Below, piece after piece: positions 44,066-52,400 of a stretch of 64,000 nt of DNA. Source of the stretch: Myxococcales bacterium (GTDB lineage Bacteria; Myxococcota_A; Bradymonadia; UBA7976; UBA1532); the NCBI GenBank assembly GCA_020633465.1, contig JACKDN010000004.1:62001-126000 (forward strand). Direction: 5' to 3'. Positions within the stretch are counted from its first letter, which is position 1, and the number at the start of each line of letters is the position of its first letter. The position numbers were made by a program, and so were the translations under genes. The notes under the pieces are model-generated. The model ran no database searches and was not told where the DNA came from. It saw only the letters and a list, made by a program, of their open reading frames with translations.

Positions 44066-44941
44066 ATGAGTCTAGTCGATTCCGAGTTCTGGTCTGCCCT
44101 CACCTGGACCGAGCGCGTCGCCTGCGCGGTCGGCGCCACCTTCGCGCGCACCCGCGCCGGGCGCCGGGCGGCCACGTTCTACCAGGATCACGTCTCGGTC
44201 CCGGTGTGGAACAAGACGCTCGACGACCGCATGCACGTGCACGGCCTCGAGCACCTGCCCCGCGATCGATCCTTCATCTTCGCGGCCAACCACCGCTCGT
44301 ACTTCGATCTGTACGCCGTGCTGCTGGCCACCTGGCACCACTTCGACCAGTCTCCTCACCTGTACTGCCCGGTCCGCACGACGTTCTTCTACGAGCGCCC
44401 GCTGGGCGTCGCGCTCAACGTGGCGGTGTGCGCGAACGCCATGTACCCGCCGGTCTTCCGCGACGACCGCGGGCGCGTGCTGAACCAGCGCGCGGTCGAC
44501 CTGGCCGTCGAGCTGCTCGAGACGGATCCGCGGACGGTGCTGGCGATGCACCCCGAGGGCAAGCGCAACAAGGGCGACGATCCCTACAGCTATCTGCCGC
44601 CCAAGCCGGGTGTCGGGCGCATCGCCCTGCGCGCGGGCGCCCCGGTGGTGCCGGTGTACGTCGGCGGGCTGCCGGCGAAGTTCGGCGCGCTGGTGAAGGA
44701 GCGCGTGTCGGGCAAGGGCACGCCGGTGCGGGTGCGGCTGGGCGCGCCGGTGCCGCTGGCCGATCTGTACGCGGACGCGGACGATCCGGCGGCGCAGCGC
44801 GAGGCAGCGGAGCGCACGATGGCGGCGATCGCGGCGTTGGGTGAGGAAGACCGGGCGTTCGTGGCGAGGCTGTCGCGGGGCGACCGCTCGGCCGATTCGC
44901 CTCGATCGACGACGAGCACGCCGACGACGACCCCGGCCTGA
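44066..44941 (+). CDS. PlsC-like 1-acyl-glycerol-3-phosphate acyltransferase
   Basis: 291 residues from ATG 44066 (an in-frame GTG at 44054 overlaps the -10 box, so it is less likely). Conserved blocks are in order: NHRSYFDLYAVL (HX4D catalytic motif, about residue 76), RTTFFYERPLGV, AMHPEGKRNKGDD (EGxR-type acceptor site), and PVVPVYVGGLP. It probably acylates lysophosphatidate or a related lipid at the inner membrane. The C-terminal 50 residues are Ala/Glu-rich and then Ser/Thr-rich (DSPRSTTSTPTTTPA), disordered. It is 20 bases from the converging hydrolase gene; no terminator is evident. Confidence 0.9.
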   Translation: MSLVDSEFWSALTWTERVACAVGATFARTRAGRRAATFYQDHVSVPVWNKTLDDRMHVHGLEHLPRDRSFIFAANHRSYFDLYAVLLATWHHFDQSPHLYCPVRTTFFYERPLGVALNVAVCANAMYPPVFRDDRGRVLNQRAVDLAVELLETDPRTVLAMHPEGKRNKGDDPYSYLPPKPGVGRIALRAGAPVVPVYVGGLPAKFGALVKERVSGKGTPVRVRLGAPVPLADLYADADDPAAQREAAERTMAAIAALGEEDRAFVARLSRGDRSADSPRSTTSTPTTTPA

Positions 44942-44961
44942 AGTGGGGCGTCGGGCTCGGC

Positions 44962-46989
44962 CTACGGTTCTGCTCGGCCGACCTGGGGCACTTCGGGTGG
45001 GCCGCTGCGCAGCGTCTCGAGGAAGCGGCGGTACTGCACCTTCGGCGGCTCGGTCTGGAACACCACCTCGTGCCCGTCCTCGACGGGGCCCTGCGGGTGC
45101 TGGACGACGACCGCGGTGACGCTGTCGCGGTTGCCGGTGACCGGCAGGTCGACGATGGCGCGCCCGCGCAGGTCGAGCAGATCGGCCAGGGGCGTGAAGT
45201 CGGCGGTGGCCGGGTGGGTGGCCTCGAGGCTCGGGCCGGCCAGGTCGAGGCCGAACGCGAGGCTCAGCGCGTTGGCGATGGGCGGCAGGATGTACGTATC
45301 GGCGATGCCCTGCAGCATCAACACGTGGCGCGGCGCCGCGCCCTCGACCGGGTGGTCGATCACCAGCGGCGCGTAGACCGGCGGGTCTGCCGACTCGCCG
45401 GCCCACTGCAGCAGCGACAGCACCGGATCGTGCGTGTGCAGGCGGCGGCCGCCGTAGCGCAGGATGGTCTCGGCCAGCGGGCGCGTCTCGAGGGGGCGCC
45501 GCTTGTGGACGACGTTCTCGATCCAGCTTCCGCCGGCGCCGCTGAGCACGGCGCCGCGGAAGCGGGGCTCGAGCGCGAGGGCCACCGGCGCGATGGTGGC
45601 GCCCATCGAGTGACCCATCAGCGCGATCATGTCCGGGTCGAGGCGCGCGGGGCCCTCGCCGCAGTCGCCGGGGTCGATGCGCACCGCGTCGACCATGTGC
45701 GCGACCAGCATCGTCTCGAGGGCGGCCTGCCGGAAGTTGTCCCGCATCGCCGCCGGGTTCGACAGGTTGAACATCAGGAACTGCTCGTCCCCGCCGGTGA
45801 CGTTGCGGCGGCCGCCGTGCGGACCGTCGACGCTGATGCCCGCCCAGCCGGCGCGCGCGAACTCCAACGCCGGGCCGGTGCCGGGCTCGCGCGCGGGGCC
45901 GCCCTCGACGTCGCGCACGCCGCGGTCGACCAGCGGGCGCTCGCCGCCCCCGCCGGTGCGCACGAAGACGACCACCGGCCAGCCCGCGGGCGGCGTCGGG
46001 CCGCGCGGCAGAGTGACGACCACGTTGGCCGTCTCGGTCCCCTGCTGCACCGGCGCGCCGTCTTCGATCAGCCACGCGCCGCCGCCGCCGACGAAGGGCG
46101 GGCGGCCCTGCTGGTAGGTGGGCATCTCGGCGGTGGTGGAGAAGACGCAGAAGTCGGCGAACCGCTCGGCCGGGGCGAAGTCGCCCACGGCCGGCACGGC
46201 GTCCAAGGCGCGGCGCCGCGCCTCGGCCAGCACGGCGCGCGGCCGCCCGGTGCGGAAGACCGCCAGGCCCGCCACGTCATCCAGCCCGGCCGCGACCTCG
46301 GCGTACACTTCCGGCGCGTCGGTGAGATCGCCCATCGGCGCCAGCGACCGCCCGTCCGCGCCCCGCACCCGCGTCGTGACGACCGCCGCGTACAGCGTGC
46401 CCTCGTCCAGCGGGAAGCCCTGCAGCGGCAGCACCGACAGCAGGTTCGGCGCGCCGTGCGGCCCGCCATCCTCGGCGAACCGCACCTCGACGGGCACCCG
46501 TGCCCCGCTCTCCACCGCGACCAGGTACACCGCCGCGCCCGGCTCGACCGAGGCGTGAACGTCGGGCAGCGACGTCGGATCGATCGGGCCGTCGAGTTGG
46601 AAGAACACGCCCGAGGTCAGCCCGAAGCCGTCCGCGTCGCGCTCGGCCAGCGCCGCCAGGTCGCGCACGAAGGGCACGCGGTTCGGGTTGGGGAAGCCGG
46701 ACAGGTCGACGCCGTCCCCGGCGCGCAGGTCTTCGCTGGGGAAGGGCGCCGCGTAGAAGCCATCGGCCCGCGAGAAGTCCATTCGGACGCGGACGGCCCG
46801 TGGCTCGGCGGCCGCGTCCGACGCCTGGGCGTCCGGCAGCAGCGCTGCGTCCGCCGCCGCGTCCGCGGCCGCCCCGTCGTCGCCCACGCGGGCCGCGTCC
46901 GGCCGCGCCGTCGCGTCGCCGTCCGCGACGCCGGCTCCGTCGTCACAGCCGACGAGCAACACCACCAGCAGAGCCGCACAGCCGCGCAT
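44962..46989 (-). CDS. Alpha/beta-hydrolase lipoprotein
   Basis: 675 residues from ATG 46989. A lipobox (ALLVVLLVGCDDGAG) and Asp/Ala-rich linker precede an N-terminal domain (FPNPNRVPFVRDLAALAERD, then VFFQLDGPIDPTSLPDV), and a hydrolase domain with the nucleophile motif IALMGHSMGATIAPVALALE (Ser in GHSMG, about residue 456). The overall layout parallels the lipoprotein at 7564, with a similar size and sorting signal, so they are probably distant paralogues. A surface esterase or lipase is likely; the substrate is unknown. It is divergent from the lipid operon at 47155. Confidence 0.82.
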   Translation of the reverse strand: MRGCAALLVVLLVGCDDGAGVADGDATARPDAARVGDDGAAADAAADAALLPDAQASDAAAEPRAVRVRMDFSRADGFYAAPFPSEDLRAGDGVDLSGFPNPNRVPFVRDLAALAERDADGFGLTSGVFFQLDGPIDPTSLPDVHASVEPGAAVYLVAVESGARVPVEVRFAEDGGPHGAPNLLSVLPLQGFPLDEGTLYAAVVTTRVRGADGRSLAPMGDLTDAPEVYAEVAAGLDDVAGLAVFRTGRPRAVLAEARRRALDAVPAVGDFAPAERFADFCVFSTTAEMPTYQQGRPPFVGGGGAWLIEDGAPVQQGTETANVVVTLPRGPTPPAGWPVVVFVRTGGGGERPLVDRGVRDVEGGPAREPGTGPALEFARAGWAGISVDGPHGGRRNVTGGDEQFLMFNLSNPAAMRDNFRQAALETMLVAHMVDAVRIDPGDCGEGPARLDPDMIALMGHSMGATIAPVALALEPRFRGAVLSGAGGSWIENVVHKRRPLETRPLAETILRYGGRRLHTHDPVLSLLQWAGESADPPVYAPLVIDHPVEGAAPRHVLMLQGIADTYILPPIANALSLAFGLDLAGPSLEATHPATADFTPLADLLDLRGRAIVDLPVTGNRDSVTAVVVQHPQGPVEDGHEVVFQTEPPKVQYRRFLETLRSGPPEVPQVGRAEP

Positions 46990-47090
46990 GGCCGCAGCCT
47001 ACACCGGCCGGGGCGCTCGATGGCATCCCCCGCGCCCGCCCCGCCGGGTGCATAGCCCCCTTCGCACCCCCCGCGAAACCCCGGTGGCGC

Positions 47091-47120
47091 TTGAAAACGC
47101 CCCCCGAAACGTGGTTTCAA
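47091..47120. promoter_or_regulatory. Inverted repeat upstream of the lipid operon
   Basis: TTGAAA (47091-47096) and TTTCAA (47115-47120) are inverted, extended to TTGAAAAC/GGTTTCAA with one mismatch, with centres 24 bases apart. TTGAAA may also be the -35 box of the operon. The repeat lies 35-64 bases before ATG 47155 and could be an operator. Confidence 0.4.
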
Positions 47121-47154
47121 ACCCGCCTCTGTTCCGCCCCCGGAGGGTCGCCCC

Positions 47155-47817
47155 ATGAAGGCCGCCGCCTTCTACGATGTCGACGGCACGCTGGTCAGCA
47201 CCAACGTCGTCCACGTCTACGCGTACTACGCGCGCAACGTGCCCACCCTCACCGGGAAGCTGAAGCGCAGCGTCGGCCTCGCCGCGTCCCTGCCCTTCTA
47301 CGCCTTCGCCGACAAGCGCGGGCGCAAGTTCTTCAACGACATGTTCTACAAGAATTACGCGGACATCACGGCCGACCGCCTGCACGTGCTGGGCGAGGAG
47401 CTGTTCGAGAAGATCGTCCAGAAGCGCATCTTCCGCGACATGGTCGAGCTGATGAAGCGCTCGCGGGCCGAGGGCTACGCGCAGGTGCTGGTCACCGGCG
47501 CCATCTCGCAGATGGTGCGGCCCATGGCGAAGTACCTCGAGGTCGACGCCTGGTTCGCCAACGAGCTCGAGATCGTCGACGGGCGCGCCACCGGCCGCCT
47601 GGTGCCGCCGGTGCTGGCCGGCCCCGAGAAGGCCGCGTTCGTCCGGCGCTACGCCATCGAGCAGGGCTACGACCTGAACCTGTGCCGCGCCTACGCCGAC
47701 AGCGCCAGCGACATCCCCATGCTGTGCACCGTCGGCCGCCCGGTGGCCGTCAACCCCGACTCGAACCTGCGCGCGACCGCCACCGCGCACGACTGGCCCA
47801 TCATCCAGGCCAGCTGA
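47155..47817 (+). CDS. HAD-IB-family phosphatase (SerB/PlsC-associated type)
   Basis: 220 residues; ATG 47155 with GGAGGG nine bases before. HAD motif I is AFYDVDGTLVSTN (nucleophile Asp8, acid Asp10), motif II LVTGAISQMV, motif III Lys near GPEKAAFVRRYA, and motif IV YADSASDIPML. An insert between motifs I and II (KLKRSVGLAASLPFYAFADK) is partly hydrophobic and basic, as in HAD-IB members that act on lipid phosphates. First gene of a tight plus-strand operon of lipid enzymes, so a lipid-phosphate or phosphoglycerol substrate is likely but not shown. Confidence 0.9.
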   Translation: MKAAAFYDVDGTLVSTNVVHVYAYYARNVPTLTGKLKRSVGLAASLPFYAFADKRGRKFFNDMFYKNYADITADRLHVLGEELFEKIVQKRIFRDMVELMKRSRAEGYAQVLVTGAISQMVRPMAKYLEVDAWFANELEIVDGRATGRLVPPVLAGPEKAAFVRRYAIEQGYDLNLCRAYADSASDIPMLCTVGRPVAVNPDSNLRATATAHDWPIIQAS

Positions 47818-47873
47818 ACCCAGGCCGACCGAACCGCTTCCACGTCCCCGGTCTCGCGAAGGAAATCCCGACG

Positions 47874-49484
47874 ATGGCTCGTCCCCGCCCCCGCATCACC
47901 CGCGACCCCAACATCGAGTTCATCGACGACAAGTCGGGCCCGCGCGTCGTCCACTACGGCACCCGCTTCCGCGAGGTGTCGCTGCCCCGCGGCAGCCGGG
48001 TCATCTACCCGAACCCGCCGATGGAGCCCCTGGGCAACGTGAAGGCGGCCATCCGCTACGCGCTGAACCACCCGCTCGAGGCGGATCCGCTCTACGCGCA
48101 GCTTCGCCCGGGCATGAAGCTCACCATCGCCATGGACGACATCTCGTTGCCCCTGCCGCCGATGGTGCTGCCCGACATCCGCCAGCTGATCCTCACCGAG
48201 ATCCTCGAGCTGTGCGCGAAGAACGGCGTGGACGACATCCACCTGATCGTCGCCGTCTGCCTGCACCGGCACATGACCGGGCCCGAGGTGCGGCGCATGG
48301 TGGGCGACAAGATCTACAACGAGTACTGGCCCGACCGCCTGTACAACCACGACGCCGAGGATCTCGAGAACATCGTCGAGATCGGCCAGACCGACCACGG
48401 CGAGCCGGTGCGGCTGAACCGCCGCGCGGTCGAGAGCGATCTGCTCATCTACGTGAACGTGAACCTGGTGCCCATGGACGGCGGCCACAAGTCGGTGACC
48501 GTCGGCCTGTGCGACTACAAGTCCGTGTCGATGCACCACAACACGCGCACCATGCACAAGTGCCACTCGTACATGGATCCGCGGCCCGAGAAGAGCCAGC
48601 TGTCGAAGATCGTCGACCGCATGGGCCGCATCGTCGACGAGAAGATGAACGTCTTCCACATCGAGACGGCGCTGAACAACGACATGTACGGCCCGGCGCT
48701 GAAGCACCTGGGCAAGCACGAGAGCCGCTGGACCGAGTTCGACCGCGCGAAGTTCCAGGCCAGCAACGCGGTGCTCGAGCGCGTGCCCGAGGCCGCGCGG
48801 CGCAAGATCCTCGAGAGCGTGCCCGCGCCCTACGGCGTCATCGCGGTGGCCGCCGGCAAGACCGAGCCGGTGCACGCCCGCATCCTCGAAGCCTCGTTCA
48901 AGCAGTACGCGGTGCCGGTGAAGGGCCAGTGCGACGTGCTGGTGGCCGGCATCCCCTTCATCAGCCCCTACAACGTGAACAGCACGCTCAACCCCCTGCT
49001 GGTGCAGGTGATGGCGCTGGGCTACCTGTTCAACTTCTATCGGGGCGAGCCGCTGGTGAAGAAGGACGGGGTGATGATCATCTTCCACCCCTGCGCCGAG
49101 GACTTCAATCGGACGCACCACCCGTCGTACGTGGAGTTCTATCACCGCATCTTGTCGATCGGGACGAACAGCTACGACATCCACAAGTACGAGAAGGAGT
49201 TCGCGGAGAACCCGGACTACATCCAGATGTACCGCAAGGGCAACGCCTACCACGGCGTGCACCCCTTTTACATGTGGTACTGGGGCGACGCGGGCCGGGC
49301 GTGGGTGGGCAAGGTGATCGTCGTCGATCCCGAGAACACGCGCGTGCCCACCCAGCTGGGCTGGGAGTGGGCCCGCGACTTCGAGACCGCGATGGACATG
49401 GCGCGCAGCTACCTGGGCAAGAGCCAGCCCGAGGTCACGCTGTCGCACGCGCCGCCCATCATGGTGTGCGACGTCGAGGCCTGA
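47874..49484 (+). CDS. LarA-like (lactate racemase N-domain family) protein with altered active site
   Basis: 536 residues from ATG 47874 (AAGGAA upstream). The N-terminal 240 residues follow the Lar_N layout: YGTRFREVSLPRGSRVIYPN, the nucleotide/substrate loop AMDDISLPLPPM in place of the usual DxTRPxP, LHRHMTGPEVRRMVG (His conserved), and PMDGGHKSVTVGL (Lys of the nickel-pincer site conserved). The Arg of DxTRP is Leu here and the PH motif before the Lys is PM, so classic nickel-pincer racemase chemistry is doubtful. The C-terminal half is specific to this subgroup (KHLGKHESRWTEFDRAKFQA, HPFYMWYWGDAGRAWVGKVI). It lies between a phosphatase and the five-domain lipid enzyme, two bases from the latter. 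Confidence 0.8.
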   Translation: MARPRPRITRDPNIEFIDDKSGPRVVHYGTRFREVSLPRGSRVIYPNPPMEPLGNVKAAIRYALNHPLEADPLYAQLRPGMKLTIAMDDISLPLPPMVLPDIRQLILTEILELCAKNGVDDIHLIVAVCLHRHMTGPEVRRMVGDKIYNEYWPDRLYNHDAEDLENIVEIGQTDHGEPVRLNRRAVESDLLIYVNVNLVPMDGGHKSVTVGLCDYKSVSMHHNTRTMHKCHSYMDPRPEKSQLSKIVDRMGRIVDEKMNVFHIETALNNDMYGPALKHLGKHESRWTEFDRAKFQASNAVLERVPEAARRKILESVPAPYGVIAVAAGKTEPVHARILEASFKQYAVPVKGQCDVLVAGIPFISPYNVNSTLNPLLVQVMALGYLFNFYRGEPLVKKDGVMIIFHPCAEDFNRTHHPSYVEFYHRILSIGTNSYDIHKYEKEFAENPDYIQMYRKGNAYHGVHPFYMWYWGDAGRAWVGKVIVVDPENTRVPTQLGWEWARDFETAMDMARSYLGKSQPEVTLSHAPPIMVCDVEA

Positions 49485-49485
49485 G

Positions 49486-52400
49486 ATGGAGGGGCGTGAT
49501 TTGGATCAGCCGCAGACCGCCCTGGCGCCCGCCGAGCCGCCGCGCCTGAGCGTGCGCCGCGCCTACGCCGGCAAGCACGTCTTCGTCACCGGCACCACCG
49601 GCTTCGTCGGCAAGGTGCTGCTGGCGCTGATGGCCGCGAAGCTGCCCGACGTGCGCCGCATCTCGGTGCTGGTGCGCACCAACCGCGCCTACAGCGACGC
49701 GCGCGAGCGCTTCGACGCCGTGGTCGCGCTCAGCGAGCCCTTCCAGGCCGTGGCCGAGATGGTCGGCAACGAGCAGCTCGAGCGTTGGTGCGACGAGGTC
49801 GTCAACGTGGTCGCCGGCGACATCACGCGGGCCCAGCTCGGCATGAGCGACGCCGACTACCTCGAGCTGACCGAGACCGATCCCGTCGACGTCATCCTGC
49901 ACTGCGCCGGCAACGTCGACTTCAAGCCGCCGCTCGACCAGGCGCTGGCCGTCAACAGCCAGGGCGCCGCGCACAAGGTCGAGTTCGCGAAGGCCGCGGG
50001 CGCGCCGCTGGTGCACATGAGCACCTGCTTCGTCGCCGGCTGCCGCAGCGGCTTCATCGACGAAGACAACGAGGTCGTCGGCTACGCGCCCAACGGCATG
50101 CCCTTCGATCCCGAGCGCGAGCTGGCCGACGCGGTGTACCTGGCGCAAGAGGTGCGCAAGCGCGCCGACGCGCAGGCGCTCGAGGCGCGCTTCTACGAAG
50201 AGGCGCGCGACCTGCTGACCAGCAAGGGGCTGGACTACGAGGATCCGGGCCGGCTGGACGACGCCTTCCGCACCTGCAAGCGCCGCTGGGTCGACAACGA
50301 GCTGGTGCGCGAGGGCGGCGAGCGCGCCGAGCAGTGGGGCTGGACCAACACCTACACCTACACGAAGAGCCTGGGCGAGCAGCTGACCACGCTGCAGGCG
50401 CGCAAGCTGGGCGTGCCGCTGAGCATCGTGCGGCCGGCCATCGTCGAGAGCAGCCACGACTTCCCGTTCCCCGGTTGGAACGAGGGCATCAACACCTGCG
50501 CGCCCTTCGTCTACATCATGTTCAAGGGCCAGCGGATGATCCCCGCGAACCCCCAGAACATCCTCGACCTGGTGCCGGTGGACTACGTGGCGCGCGGCAC
50601 GCTGAACGCGGGCGCGGCGCTGCTCGAGGGGCAGCCGGGGCGCGTTTTCCAGTTCAGCAGCGGCGACATCAACCCGCTGGTGATGGATCGCGCGGTCGAG
50701 CTGACCAACCTGGCCTGGCGGCGGCGCTACGACGCCGACGAGAAGAACCCGCTGGTGCGCCAGTTCAAGCGCAACATGGACTCGGTGGTGGTGGACAAGG
50801 CCACCTACGACCGCATCAGCGCGCCGGCCGTGAACGCCTGGACCAAGGGCGCCCGCAAGCTGCTGAAGGCCATCCCGAAGGGCCTGCTGGGCCCCGCGCG
50901 GCCGGTGGTGAAGCAGATCGACGGGGCGCTGGGCGGCCTCGAGAAGGCCAGCCGCGTGTGCGACAGCATCCTCAAGCTGTTCGCCCCCTTCGTGCTCGAC
51001 AACAACCCGTGCTTCGGCTCGGTGAACACGCGCGCGCTCAGCAAGACGCTGGTCGACGACGAGCAGGCCGACTTCGCCTACGACCTCGAGGATCTCGACT
51101 GGCGGTACTACTGGAAAGACGTGCACATGGAGGGCCTGCACAAGTGGGTCTTCGGGCACCTCGACGACAAGATGCGCCCCGTGCGCAAGGTGGCCAAGGC
51201 GCGGGATCTCATCGAGGTCTTCCGCACGGCCACGCGCACCTACTCCGAGCGCAAGGCCCTCAGCTTCTACACCGCCACCGGCGGCGTGGAGTGCACCTAC
51301 ACCTACGCCGAGTTCTGGGACAGCGCCCGCTGCGTCGCCGGCTGGCTGCGCGCGAAGGGCATCGGCAAGGGTGACGCCGTCGTCCTGGCCAGCAAGAACG
51401 AGCCCGCCTGGCCGATGATCTACCTCGGCATCCTGCTGGCCGACGCGGTGACCGTGCCGCTCGACCCCGAGATGCCCGAAGGCGAGATGCGGCGCATCTG
51501 CGACAAGGCCAACGCCAAGCTGGTGATCCTGCACGAGGATCTGCCGCGCGACGTGGGCCACCCGGTGGCCTACGCGGGCGACGTCTTCGAGGCGGCGCCC
51601 ATCGACGAGGTCGAGGCGCGCGATCGCAGCGAGGACGTCGCCAGCCTGCTGTTCACCAGCGGCACCACCGGCGATCCCAAGGGCGTCGTGCTGACGCACG
51701 GCAACTTCACGGCGCTCTTGGCCAGCCTGCACGGCACCTTCCGGGTGGATCACAAGGATCGCTTCCTGAGCGTCCTGCCGCTGTTCCACACCTTCGAGTT
51801 CAGCTGCGGCTTCCTGATGCCGATCAGCGCCGGCGCCCACATCATGTACCTCGAGGCGCTCGAGGGGCCGCTCCTGCGCGAGGCGCTCAAGAGCTTCCGC
51901 CCGACGGGCCTCATCGGCGTGCCCGCCCTGTGGGACGTGCTGCACCGGCGCATCGAGACGCAGGTGAAGGATCGCGGCGAGGCGGCGGCGCTGGCCTTCA
52001 CCAGCATGCTGCGGCTGTCCCGCTTCCTGCGCGAGAAGTACGGCGTGAACCTGGGGCCGATGGCCTTCGGCGAGGTGCACCAGATGCTGGGCGGGCGCAT
52101 CCGCCACCTGATCAGCGGCGGCGCCGCGCTCAGCGAGCCGGTGCTGCACGCCTTCGAGGGCCTCGGCTTCGAGCTGCTCGAGGGCTACGGCCTGACCGAG
52201 GCCGCGCCGGTGCTGACCGTGCGCCGCCCGGGCGACCGCAAGGGCGGCGGCAGCGTCGGCAAGCAGCTGCCCGGCGTCGAGGTGCAGATCATCAACCCCG
52301 ACGCCGAGGGCGTGGGCGAGGTGGTGGCCAAGGGCGACAACGTCATGTCGGGCTACCTCAACGATCCCACCAGCACCGCCGAGACGGTGCGCCGCGGGTG

